From Paracoccus tegillarcae (GTDB lineage Bacteria; Pseudomonadota; Alphaproteobacteria; Rhodobacterales; Rhodobacteraceae), in assembly GCF_002847305.1 (NCBI RefSeq), contig NZ_CP025408.1, positions 1,571,001 through 1,635,000 of the forward strand: a stretch of DNA of 64,000 bases, given 5' to 3'. The notes below the pieces were generated by a model, which saw only the letters and a program-made list of their open reading frames with translations, had not been told where the DNA came from and searched no databases. Below are positions 18,814 to 26,857 of the stretch, in pieces (position 1 is the first letter of the stretch; every line of letters begins with the position of its first letter). The translations under genes were made by a program, and so were the position numbers.

Positions 18814-19928
18814 TAGGCGGCGCGATAGATCGACTGAATATCGGCGACAGACAGATCGACGGGGTTCCAGTCCAGCAACCGGCGAATGGCGTGGGCCTCG
18901 GTGGCCATGGCGGGCAGATCATCCTCGGGCACGCCATGCGCGCGCAGCCGCATGTCCAGGCCAAGGGCTTCGCAGAACTCATTCGCGCCTGCCAGCACCG
19001 CTTGCGAGCCATTGGCGTCAAAGCCCAAGGCGTTGCAGATGGCCTGTGTCTTGTCTGCGGCAGCGGGGGCATTCAGCGCCAGAACATGCGGAAAAATCAG
19101 TGCATTTGCGATGCCGTGCGCAAGGTGATGCCGCGTGCCAAGCGGATAGGCGACTGCGTGGCCCGCAGTGGTATTGACGGGGCCTAGGCAAACCCCGCCA
19201 TACAGCGCGGCCAGCGACAAGCCCGCCCGCGCCTCTGCATCAGATCCATCCTCCACCGCGCGGCGCAGATATTTCCCAACCAGTTCGATGCCCTGCAGCG
19301 CATAGCTGTCGATGATCGTATGCGCGCGCTTCGAGGTGAATGCCTCGACGCAATGGGCCATGGCATCGACCCCGGTTGCGGCCGTGACGAATGGCGGCAC
19401 AGAATAGGTCAGCGCCGGATCAACAATGGCCAGATCGGCCAGCATATGCTGGCTTTCGGTTGCGATCTTGGCCTGAGTGCCGGGGTCGGTGACCAGCGCG
19501 CGCGTCCCGACTTCGGACCCGGTGCCTGCCGTGGTCGGGATCTGGACCAACCCCAACCGACGTGGTGGTGCGCGGTGCGGGCCCGAGATATCGCCAAGTG
19601 TGACGTTTTGACCGGCCATGACCGCGACCAGCTTAGCCAGATCCATGGCCGAACCGCCGCCAAATCCGATGACGCAGTCCGCCCCATCGGCAGCGTTCAC
19701 CGCGGCGTTCAGGTTGTCGATATTCGGCTCGGGCACGACCGTGCCGAAGCAGTTCACCTGCCCCAATCCCAGAACCTGCAAGCGCGCGGCGTTCACCGGA
19801 TCTGCGACAACCACCGGATTGCGGTAGCCCTGTTGGCTCATCCAGTCGGCCAACCTGTCGATCTGGCCCGCGCCAAAGCGCAGAACGGGCGGCCGCAGCA
19901 TCTCGATCGGGTCTGAAAGCGTTGGCAT
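18810..19928 (-). CDS. Iron-containing alcohol dehydrogenase
   Basis: Group III metal-dependent alcohol dehydrogenase of 372 residues. NAD-binding GGGSAMDLAK (90-99) and the expected metal ligands D188, H192, H257 and H271 are all present, so the enzyme should be active. It is divergent from the pdxA2-like gene and shares an AT-rich regulatory region with it that carries two TTGTCAA sites. It probably interconverts an alcohol and aldehyde or keto-acid in the acid-sugar pathway of this module; maleylacetate-reductase-like enzymes are the nearest alternative. Confidence 0.87.
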   Translation of the reverse strand: MPTLSDPIEMLRPPVLRFGAGQIDRLADWMSQQGYRNPVVVADPVNAARLQVLGLGQVNCFGTVVPEPNIDNLNAAVNAADGADCVIGFGGGSAMDLAKLVAVMAGQNVTLGDISGPHRAPPRRLGLVQIPTTAGTGSEVGTRALVTDPGTQAKIATESQHMLADLAIVDPALTYSVPPFVTAATGVDAMAHCVEAFTSKRAHTIIDSYALQGIELVGKYLRRAVEDGSDAEARAGLSLAALYGGVCLGPVNTTAGHAVAYPLGTRHHLAHGIANALIFPHVLALNAPAAADKTQAICNALGFDANGSQAVLAGANEFCEALGLDMRLRAHGVPEDDLPAMATEAHAIRRLLDWNPVDLSVADIQSIYRAAY

Positions 19929-20019
19929 GGGAAGCCTCCGGTTGTGGCAACTGCTGGTCGCTGGTGCTTACTGTTGATCCGGCATGTCCGGCATCGTCCA
20001 GAATTGGCTGGCAAGAATA

Positions 20020-20032
20020 ATTTGTCAACAAG
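20020..20032. promoter_or_regulatory. Probable GntR operator and alcohol dehydrogenase promoter
   Basis: ATTTGTCAACAAG contains the TTGTCAA core shared by four sites in this module. On the minus strand TTGACA (20028-20023) is a consensus -35, with AATTCT (20005-20000) 17 bp further as a -10 for the alcohol dehydrogenase. An operator over the -35 would repress that gene. The surrounding 20011-20120 is markedly AT-rich. Confidence 0.5.
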
Positions 20033-20110
20033 TATATTCTGCCTGAAATTACATATTTATTAGTATATATTGCGATATATATTCGGGCGGATGATGTTGT
20101 TAGCGAAACT

Positions 20111-20119
20111 AATTGACAA
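20111..20119. promoter_or_regulatory. Probable GntR operator upstream of pdxA2
   Basis: AATTGACAA is the inverse of the TTGTCAA core. It lies 73 bp before the pdxA2 start codon and contains a TTGACA -35-like hexamer (20113-20118) in the correct orientation for that gene; the matching -10 is weak. Confidence 0.45.
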
Positions 20120-20191
20120 CTTATGCGGTCAACCCCATTCTGCCAATACATTCGTATCAGACAGCTGAATCAGCCCCAAAAGGACCCGAGC

Positions 20192-21169
20192 ATGACCGAT
20201 AGACCCATCGTTATCACCATGGGCGACCCCTCGGGCGTGGGCGCCGAGGTTACCGTCAAGGCGATTGCCTCGCTGCCAGCAGAGGACCGCGCCGGTTATG
20301 CCGTTATCGGCGACCTCGATACGCTGCAGCGCGCAATTGCGGCCAGCGGTGTGTCACTGGCGCTGTCAGATCAGGCAGGCAACGGCGCGCTGCGCGTCGT
20401 GGATGTCCCGGTCGACGATCTGCCGGGCCGGTTTGGCGTCTTGTCCGAGGCCTGCGGCGAAGCGTCGTTTCAATATATCAATCGCGCCGTGCAGATGACC
20501 AAGGCCGGCGAGGCGGCGGGCATCGTGACCGCCCCGATCAACAAAGAGGCGCTGAATGCTGCCGGCCACCATTATGACGGACATACCGGGATGCTGGCGC
20601 ACCTGACGGGCTGCAAATCCTCTTGGATGCTGCTGGCATCGGAAAGGCTGAACGTCATCCACGTCTCTACCCATGTCTCGCTGAAGGATGCGATCAGCCG
20701 GGCGACGCCCGAACGTGTGGCCGAGACCATTCGCACGGGCCACCGCCATCTGCGCCGCATGGGCATCGAAAACCCGCGCATCGCTGTGGCCGGTATCAAC
20801 CCGCATTGTGGCGAGAACGGGCTGTTCGGTCGTGAGGATGATCTGCAAATCGCACCGGGGGTCGAAATGGCGCGGTCCGAGGGGATCGACGTTCAGGGCC
20901 CGATCTCAGCCGATACGGTGTTTCACCGTGCCTATCAGGGGGCTTTTGATCTGGTGCTGGCGCAGTATCACGATCAGGGGCATATCCCGATCAAGCTGAT
21001 TGCCTTTGACAGCGCGGTCAATGTCTCGCTTGGGTTGCCGATCGACCGCAGCTCGGTTGATCACGGGACGGCCTTTGACATCGCCGGGACCGGAAAGGCA
21101 AACCATATCAACATGCTCTCGGCGCTGGACTATGCCGGCAAGCTGGCGCGGGGCAGGCGCGCCGCCTGA
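20192..21169 (+). CDS. pdxA2: PdxA2-like 4-phospho-acid-sugar dehydrogenase
   Basis: 325-residue member of the 4-hydroxythreonine-4-phosphate dehydrogenase family, with GDPSGVG (11-17), the metal-binding histidine segments [17 protein letters not shown] and YHDQGHIP, and [12 protein letters not shown]. The ATG at 20192 has AAAAGGA upstream; a longer frame lacks a ribosome site. Its neighbour at 23220-24248 is a DUF1537 kinase. In established acid-sugar pathways such kinases make 4-phospho-D-threonate or -erythronate, which PdxA2 oxidises and decarboxylates to dihydroxyacetone phosphate. That role, rather than vitamin B6 synthesis, is therefore favoured. Confidence 0.83.
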   Translation: MTDRPIVITMGDPSGVGAEVTVKAIASLPAEDRAGYAVIGDLDTLQRAIAASGVSLALSDQAGNGALRVVDVPVDDLPGRFGVLSEACGEASFQYINRAVQMTKAGEAAGIVTAPINKEALNAAGHHYDGHTGMLAHLTGCKSSWMLLASERLNVIHVSTHVSLKDAISRATPERVAETIRTGHRHLRRMGIENPRIAVAGINPHCGENGLFGREDDLQIAPGVEMARSEGIDVQGPISADTVFHRAYQGAFDLVLAQYHDQGHIPIKLIAFDSAVNVSLGLPIDRSSVDHGTAFDIAGTGKANHINMLSALDYAGKLARGRRAA

Positions 21170-21191
21170 TCACCTTACCTATTGGATGAGA

Positions 21192-22370
21192 TTACAACCG
21201 GGGCAGGCGGTCCCGCCAGCCGGCTGCCAGACGCACATGCTTGATCGCGCGGCGATGGAACGTATAGGCCAGATGCAGGCTGCCATCTGCGGTTTCCAGC
21301 AGCCAAGGATATGACAACTCGTGGTTCTTGCCATCCAGCGAATTGTTCGACAGGCACGCGCCATCGCCGTCTTCGATCAGATAGCGTTCCGGAAAGCTGA
21401 CCCCACCATCCGCGGACAGGCACAGGGCAACCGGCGCACGGCGTACCCCCCAGATGGGCTCGCACCCGCCAGTGGTGTCGGCATCAGGGCGGTCGTCGTC
21501 TTGGCCCAACTCGTCATACAGCGATGCGCGCCGATCCGTCGACATTTCGGCGTTCACCGGATTACAAATCAGGGCAACCTGCCCCGAAGCCAGCCGCGCT
21601 GCTGCAACTGACGAATTGTTGTTGGGAACGTCGGTCGCCACCGGTTCGGACCACGAACGTCCGCCATCCTGGCTGTCCGAGCGGCAGACCCAGTCTGCCT
21701 GACGGCGGCGATAGAACGCAGCCATCCGCCGACCATTCGCAATTGGTCCCATATGAACCGACCCGACCGAACCGGGCACCTCGCGATTGTCCCAGGTTTT
21801 TCCCTCATCCGCCGAGATCGCAACAGCGGCGACGTCGTGGCTGCCGGTCCATTTCTGCCCCGGCCTTTGCACGCAGCGAAACAGCGGCAGCAGCCAAGAG
21901 CCATTATCCAGAACCTGAATGTTTGCACGGATAAAACAGCCACGCGGCAGATCCAGATAGCTGCCCTCATCGGTGCTGAGTTGCAGCCCATCGCGGGCTA
22001 GACGCGCCATACGGATGCGGCATTCGTCCTGATTTCCGGCAGGTTGCGACGTGTGGAACAGCCAGAGCTGGCCGTCGGGCGCAGCAAAGATCACGGGGTT
22101 CTGTTCCGAATGGTCCGGGTCGTCACTGAGGGTGGCGACCGGCCCCCAGTCTGACGCACCGGGTTCCAGAACCGACGCACGAATAGAGATATCCGATTTG
22201 CCCTCGAGCGAGCCGCCGAACCAGGCGCAGATCACCGCGCCATCTGACATCTCGGCCAGAAACGCGGCGTGGTTCTGCACGGCTGGCGAGGGCAGAAAAG
22301 CCTCATCCCGGCCCGGGGCCACAGGCCGCAATTGCCCATTCATCACTGCAGCGATTTCGTCGACGGTCAT
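21192..22370 (-). CDS. BNR/sialidase-fold protein without signal peptide
   Basis: 392-residue six-bladed-propeller protein of the BNR_2/neuraminidase-like family. Three Asp boxes are visible: S186-W193 (SADEGKTW), S233-W240 and a weaker S319-F326. The AWFGGSLEGKSD motif (49-60) is typical of the family. No signal peptide or arginine-containing FRIP motif is seen, so it is predicted to be cytoplasmic and may not be a true sialidase. It sits among acid-sugar enzymes under a shared GntR-type site, which suggests hydrolysis or lyase action on an imported glyco-conjugate (inference). Confidence 0.78.
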   Translation of the reverse strand: MTVDEIAAVMNGQLRPVAPGRDEAFLPSPAVQNHAAFLAEMSDGAVICAWFGGSLEGKSDISIRASVLEPGASDWGPVATLSDDPDHSEQNPVIFAAPDGQLWLFHTSQPAGNQDECRIRMARLARDGLQLSTDEGSYLDLPRGCFIRANIQVLDNGSWLLPLFRCVQRPGQKWTGSHDVAAVAISADEGKTWDNREVPGSVGSVHMGPIANGRRMAAFYRRRQADWVCRSDSQDGGRSWSEPVATDVPNNNSSVAAARLASGQVALICNPVNAEMSTDRRASLYDELGQDDDRPDADTTGGCEPIWGVRRAPVALCLSADGGVSFPERYLIEDGDGACLSNNSLDGKNHELSYPWLLETADGSLHLAYTFHRRAIKHVRLAAGWRDRLPRL

Positions 22371-22449
22371 GGCCCTCTCCCGGTTTGGCAGGCGGGATTC
22401 AGCGCCGCTCAGGGCGAAAAGTCAAGAAATTTGTTATCTTGTTATATTC

Positions 22450-22456
22450 TTGTCAA
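22450..22456. promoter_or_regulatory. Probable GntR operator upstream of the sialidase-like gene
   Basis: TTGTCAA within ATTCTTGTCAAT, 80 bp upstream of the sialidase-like start codon and overlapping the 3' end of the GntR gene. On the minus strand it supplies a TTGACA -35 hexamer. The 22420-22460 stretch is AT-rich, in contrast to its surroundings. Confidence 0.45.
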
Positions 22457-23175
22457 TTTTTCATTCGCAGGTCGATCAGCCCGCCGCCGAACAACCGGTC
22501 CCGTGAATGTTCCAGATGGGCCCGCATCAGCCCTGCAGCCCGGTTGCCATCCTGATCCGCGATGGCCTGCCGGATCGCGGCATGTTCCTGCAACACGTCG
22601 GCCAGACCCTTGGCGCCGTCGCTCATCAGGGACTGACCATGCATTTTCATGCCAACGTTGATGTGCTCGCGCAGGGCGCGCATCGAGGCTTCGTAATATT
22701 GGTTGTTCGACGCCTTCGCGATGCCAAGATGAAAGGCGAAATCGGCATCCTCTCGATGTTGCAGCGATCCGGTGGCATCGCGCAGCAGGTCCAGCGCGCG
22801 GTCGATTTCTGCCAGCGCATCATCGTTGCGCCGCGCGGCGGCCAGCTGCGCCGCGTCACATTCCAAAGTCAGCCGGAACTCGTAACAGCGTTGGATATCG
22901 GCCAGAGTCTCGACCCGAGCAAAGCCGACAGGCGCATTGACGGGCAGCCGCACATAACTGCCGGCACCCTGACGCGAATAGATCAGTCCTTCGTCGCGAA
23001 GCCGTTCCATCGCGGCGCGAAGGATCGGACGCGAGACGCCGAATTCCTGCGAAAGCGCGCTTTCCGGGGGTAGTTTCTGGTTCACCTCGTATTCACCGTT
23101 CGAAATCCGGGTGAACAGCAGGTGATAGACCTTGTCGGCCAGCGTGGTTCGCGGCTTGGCCTTTACGTCGGTCAT
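22453..23175 (-). CDS. GntR family regulator with FCD ligand domain
   Basis: 240-residue regulator of the FadR/FCD subfamily. The winged helix-turn-helix is at about 30-75 (SALSQEFGVSRPILRAAMERL). The all-helical FCD domain follows, with the usual metal-ligand histidine segments DFAFHLGIAKAS and AHLEHS. The ATG at 23175 has AAGGAG at correct spacing; an upstream in-frame start at 23223 lacks one and would cover the intergenic spacer. FCD regulators commonly bind sugar acids or carboxylates. Four TTGTCAA sites at module promoters are its likely operators. Confidence 0.9.
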   Translation of the reverse strand: MTDVKAKPRTTLADKVYHLLFTRISNGEYEVNQKLPPESALSQEFGVSRPILRAAMERLRDEGLIYSRQGAGSYVRLPVNAPVGFARVETLADIQRCYEFRLTLECDAAQLAAARRNDDALAEIDRALDLLRDATGSLQHREDADFAFHLGIAKASNNQYYEASMRALREHINVGMKMHGQSLMSDGAKGLADVLQEHAAIRQAIADQDGNRAAGLMRAHLEHSRDRLFGGGLIDLRMKN

Positions 23176-23219
23176 GGCGGGCTCCTTCGGCATTGTGACC
23201 CCATGACTAGCCGATCCGC

Positions 23220-24248
23220 TCACGATTTGACAAATTTATCTGCCAGCCTCGCCAGCGTATCGGGCCCGCCAAAGCCGCCCGACTTGGTCAACAGCGTCAG
23301 ATTGCCGTTGAGGCTGCGCGAAACGGGCAGGCCGGGCAGGACCTCGCCCAGCAAGTTCAGGGCGCGAATATCCAGCTTGCGCAGGATCGCATGGGCGGTC
23401 TCACCACCGCAGGCAAACAGGCTGGCTGGCCGGGACCTCTGTATCTGACCGGCAATGCCTGTTGCAAAATTCTGCCCCGCCACCGCGCCAGTGATCGGGT
23501 GGTCGCCCGACGTCATCTGAACCAGTGTCAGAGGTGCCGTTGCCAGATCGGGCACCTGCCCGTTGGGTGCCGGGACAGGCTGCAGGCCTGACATGTCAAT
23601 CTGCGTCAGCGTCACCGGATCGCGCGAGCCGATGGCCAGCAAAGCGGGCAGAGGCAGGGCGATTTGGGGGGGCCGCGGTCCCGGCGGCAGTCTGCGGGCC
23701 AGCGCCTCTGCCAATCCGGCGGCGCCGACATACATCATGTCGCGCAGATCGGCGGGCAGCGCCAGATCCAGATCGGCGTCGCTGGCGGTGTCGGGAATGT
23801 GCGCGGGCAGACCGATGGCGTCGGCAACAGGGATGGGCTGGGCGACACCCGCGCCGGTGACACAACCGTTCACCACCAGACGATCCAGTCGCGGGATCGC
23901 CGGCGCGGCCAGCACCGGCCGTCTGAAGCGGGCGCAAAGGGCGGCAAGCTCAGCCGACACATGACCCTTGAGCCGGCTATCGACCTTTTTGAAGATCACT
24001 CCATCGAAACGGCGGGCCATCCCCGCGATAAGACTGACCAGGCCAGCAGCCTGGGACGACGACAATTCGCGGGTGCCGGTGGCGATGGCGATGACCGGAA
24101 TCGCAGGATTGGCCAGCGATTCCGGCAGATCGGCGGGGTCCAGCAGGACCCGCGTGGGGTATCCGCGCGCCGCAAAGGCGCAACCGCTATCCAACGCGCC
24201 GGTCAGATCGTCGGCGACGATCAGGATGCGGTTTGCGCGTTTGCTCAC
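23220..24248 (-). CDS. DUF1537 four-carbon acid sugar kinase
   Basis: Kinase of 342 residues that would phosphorylate a four-carbon acid sugar such as threonate or erythronate at O4. Motifs: VADDLTGALD at the N-terminus, KKVDSRLKGH near 92-101, GGETAHAIL and KSGGFGGPD near the C-terminus. It is about 80 residues shorter than typical family members (around 420), mostly through a compact central segment (about 130-190), but both the N-terminal and nucleotide-binding domains are recognisable. It follows kdgD by 27 bases in the same operon. The start codon of GntR lies 45 bases past its stop. Confidence 0.82.
   Translation of the reverse strand: MSKRANRILIVADDLTGALDSGCAFAARGYPTRVLLDPADLPESLANPAIPVIAIATGTRELSSSQAAGLVSLIAGMARRFDGVIFKKVDSRLKGHVSAELAALCARFRRPVLAAPAIPRLDRLVVNGCVTGAGVAQPIPVADAIGLPAHIPDTASDADLDLALPADLRDMMYVGAAGLAEALARRLPPGPRPPQIALPLPALLAIGSRDPVTLTQIDMSGLQPVPAPNGQVPDLATAPLTLVQMTSGDHPITGAVAGQNFATGIAGQIQRSRPASLFACGGETAHAILRKLDIRALNLLGEVLPGLPVSRSLNGNLTLLTKSGGFGGPDTLARLADKFVKS
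23225..23235. promoter_or_regulatory. Probable GntR autoregulatory operator
   Basis: ATTTGACAAAT is a perfect 11-bp palindrome with the inverse TTGTCAA core. It sits in the last codons of the kinase gene, 50 bp upstream of the GntR start, so it could serve as an operator for the regulator. Confidence 0.45.
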
Positions 24249-24275
24249 CTCATCCCACCTGCCTGTGCCCTGACA

Positions 24276-25181
24276 TCAGCCCCGGCCGCGCATCAGATCT
24301 TCCATCATGCCGACCTCTTCTTCGCTCAGATCGACCAGCGGCGAACGGACCCTGCCGGCGGCAAAGCCACGCAGGCGTACGCCCGCCTTGACTGCGGCAA
24401 CCTCATAGCCAGTCTTGCGGTCGCGGATCGCGGCGAAGGGGTAATAGAATTCTTGCAGCAGCCGGTTGCAGGTCGCGTCATCGCCCAAGGTAAAGGCGCT
24501 GTGGAATTCCAGCGCGGTTGCCGGGACGAAGTTGAAGACTGCCGAGGAATAGGTCGGCATCCCCGCGCCGCGATAGGCCTGGGCGAACAGTTCATGCGTC
24601 GGCATTCCGCCGATATAGCTGAGCCTGTCGCCCAACCGCAGGGTCACGCGCCGCACCGTGTCGATATCGCCCGTTCCATCCTTGAAGCCGATCAGGTTGG
24701 GGCATTCATCAGCCAGCCGCGCCAGCGTGTCTTCACTGACCCGCGCCTGCCCGCGATTATAGACGATCACGGCCATCTTGGTCGCATTGCAGACCGCGCG
24801 AATGCGGGCCTCGACCCCTTCTTGCGGCGCATTGATCAGATAGTGCGGCAGCAGCAGGATACCGTCACCCCCCGCAGCCTCGATAGCCTGCGCCATCTCG
24901 CAGGCCATACGCGTGCCATAGCCACAGCCGGCGATGATCGGCTGGTTGGGCTGCGCCTCTTTGGCGACGCGGACGACATCGACCACTTCGGCCGGCGTCA
25001 ATGAGAACAATTCGCCGGTACCGCCAGCGACGATCAGCCCGGCGACGCGATAGTCTGACAGCCACTCCAGATGCGCCCGGAAAGGCTCGGCGGCAAAGCG
25101 ATCCTGATCGTCAAAGGCGGTCACCGGGAATGACAGAAGGCCGGTGCGGATGCGGGATTGCAGGTCAAGGTTGTCGAGCAT
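24276..25181 (-). CDS. kdgD: 5-dehydro-4-deoxyglucarate dehydratase (KdgD type)
   Basis: 301-residue class I aldolase-fold enzyme of the dihydrodipicolinate synthase superfamily. It carries features of KdgD: LLSFPVTAFD at 15-24, GGTGELFSLTPAE at 53-65, HYLINAPQEG, Y141 in VYNRGQ and the Schiff-base lysine K167 in GFKDGTGD. KdgD converts 5-dehydro-4-deoxy-D-glucarate to 2,5-dioxopentanoate (alpha-ketoglutarate semialdehyde), CO2 and water. No dedicated semialdehyde dehydrogenase lies in this operon; one is encoded 10 kb away at 34868-36388. Confidence 0.85.
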   Translation of the reverse strand: MLDNLDLQSRIRTGLLSFPVTAFDDQDRFAAEPFRAHLEWLSDYRVAGLIVAGGTGELFSLTPAEVVDVVRVAKEAQPNQPIIAGCGYGTRMACEMAQAIEAAGGDGILLLPHYLINAPQEGVEARIRAVCNATKMAVIVYNRGQARVSEDTLARLADECPNLIGFKDGTGDIDTVRRVTLRLGDRLSYIGGMPTHELFAQAYRGAGMPTYSSAVFNFVPATALEFHSAFTLGDDATCNRLLQEFYYPFAAIRDRKTGYEVAAVKAGVRLRGFAAGRVRSPLVDLSEEEVGMMEDLMRGRG

Positions 25182-25205
25182 GTCAGATGTCCTGATTTAA
25201 GATGT

Positions 25206-25886
25206 TCAAAGCGAAGCGCCGCCGCAGATGACGATCTCTTGTCCAGTGATCGCGCCGGCATCGGGTGACAGAAGAAAGGCCACCGTCGCGGCAACTTCCC
25301 GAGGCCGGACCATCCGGCCGATAGGTGGCAGTTTCGGTGCCTCGGACGCGCGCTGCGGGTCGCGCAGCATGGGCGTGTCGGTGGCGCCGGGGGCGACGAT
25401 ATTCACGGTGACGCTACGCGGCGCCAGTTCAGCGGCGACGGATCGCGTCAGGCCCGACAAGGCGGCCTTGGACGCTGCATACAGCGCACGACCGGGCGCA
25501 CCGCGCGCGACCCGGCTGCCGATCAGCACGATGCGTCCGCCATCTGGCAGTCGCGGGGCCAGGGCGCCGATAAGCCGGGCGGCGGTATCGACATGCAACT
25601 GCCACATGCGTGCGCCATCTGCGTGGTCAAAACTATCGTGCGGCCCGACGCGCAGCAGGCCCGCCGCATGAACGACACCCGAAAGCGCGGGCAGATCAGA
25701 CAGTGCCTTTTCCAGCGCCAAAGGGTCGGTCAGATCGACGGGCATGTGGGTAAATTGCGGTCCCAGTCCCTTGGGCGCGCTGCGGCTAAACCCGATGACC
25801 GGGTGACCAGCCTCCAGCAGGGCTTGCGCGATGGCAAGCCCGATGCCTGAACTGGCTCCGGTTACAAGGATCGCCGGTTGGGTCAT
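25206..25886 (-). CDS. Short-chain dehydrogenase/reductase
   Basis: 226-residue classical SDR with TGASSGIG at residues 9-16, a VVHAAG segment in place of the NAG motif, a serine-containing LIGSRVARG strand and the YAASK active-site tyrosine/lysine. It is shorter than most SDRs but retains the C-terminal substrate loop and the end GQEIVICGGASL. The gene overlaps the D-2-hydroxyacid dehydrogenase gene by 4 bases and lies 24 bases before kdgD. It probably oxidises a sugar acid hydroxyl in this pathway; the substrate is unknown. Confidence 0.85.
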   Translation of the reverse strand: MTQPAILVTGASSGIGLAIAQALLEAGHPVIGFSRSAPKGLGPQFTHMPVDLTDPLALEKALSDLPALSGVVHAAGLLRVGPHDSFDHADGARMWQLHVDTAARLIGALAPRLPDGGRIVLIGSRVARGAPGRALYAASKAALSGLTRSVAAELAPRSVTVNIVAPGATDTPMLRDPQRASEAPKLPPIGRMVRPREVAATVAFLLSPDAGAITGQEIVICGGASL

Positions 25887-26857
25887 GCCTGCGCCGGCGC
25901 AGGTGCATAGGCCCGCAGATCGACCGGGGTCAGCAACGCCTGACCTGCGTAAAGCGCGGCCAGATTATCGACGACCAGTTGCGCCATGGCGTCGCGGGTT
26001 TCGACCGTGCCGGAGGCATGATGCGGATACAGCGTCACATTGGGCAGCGCGGTCAGCGCCGGGTCTGCATCCGGCTCGCTGGCGAAAACATCCAGCGCGG
26101 CATGGCCCAGGGCACCCGAACGAAGCGCGTTGATCAGCGCCGTTTCATCCACAACCGAGCCGCGAGAGACGTTGATCAGCAAGCCGTCAGGCCCAAGCGC
26201 GGCCATCACCTTGTCCGAAATCAGACCGCGCGTGCCCTCGCCACCCGCGACAATCGCGATCAGCACATCAGAGTCGCGCGCCAGCGTGACCAGATCGGCC
26301 TGATAGTCCCAGGGCAGATCCTTGGCACGGCGGTTCCAATAGCTGACCTGCATCTTCAGGGCCTCGGCGCGGCGAGCGATTTCCTGCCCGATCGTGCCCA
26401 TACCCACAATGCCCAACCGCTTGCCCGCGATCGAGCGTTGCAGAGGGAACATCCCCTTTTTTGCCCAATCGCCGGACCGGACATAGGCATCCGCAGGCAC
26501 CAGCCCGCGCCGCGCCGCCAGCATCAGCATGATCGCGGTGTCGGCCACATCGTCGCTGAGCGCGGATGAGGTGTTGGTCAGCTTGACCCCGTGTTCGGCC
26601 ATGGCCGCCAGATCAAAGCTTTCGAACCCGGCGCTGGAGCAGGCAACCAGTTCCAGCCTGGGCATCGCCTCGATGATCTCGCGCGTAACAGGCACATGGC
26701 CGTTGGTCACGATAGCGCGGCAGTTCGGCCCGTTCTCGGCGATGAAGGCGGCCTTGTCCTCTGCCAGATCAACGCGGTGCAGCGTATAGGCGGCCTCTAG
26801 CTGCGCCATCGCGACGGGTCGCATCGGATACAGCATCATCACGTCGGGTTTGGTCAT
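25883..26857 (-). CDS. D-2-hydroxyacid dehydrogenase (glyoxylate/hydroxypyruvate reductase type)
   Basis: 324-residue NAD(P)-dependent 2-hydroxyacid dehydrogenase. The Rossmann motif GIVGMGTIGQE is near 148-158. The catalytic arginine (NVSRGSVVDE), glutamate (FASEPDADP) and histidine (YPHHASG) are all present. It would reduce a 2-keto acid or oxidise a D-2-hydroxy acid arising from the imported substrate. Its start overlaps the stop of the upstream ABC ATPase gene by 1 base, so it is part of the long minus-strand operon 23220-31892. Confidence 0.88.
   Translation of the reverse strand: MTKPDVMMLYPMRPVAMAQLEAAYTLHRVDLAEDKAAFIAENGPNCRAIVTNGHVPVTREIIEAMPRLELVACSSAGFESFDLAAMAEHGVKLTNTSSALSDDVADTAIMLMLAARRGLVPADAYVRSGDWAKKGMFPLQRSIAGKRLGIVGMGTIGQEIARRAEALKMQVSYWNRRAKDLPWDYQADLVTLARDSDVLIAIVAGGEGTRGLISDKVMAALGPDGLLINVSRGSVVDETALINALRSGALGHAALDVFASEPDADPALTALPNVTLYPHHASGTVETRDAMAQLVVDNLAALYAGQALLTPVDLRAYAPAPAQA

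Noticed and set aside
21192..22370. Calling this protein an exported sialidase.
   Set aside because: No signal peptide and no FRIP arginine motif; only the Asp-box propeller fold is supported.
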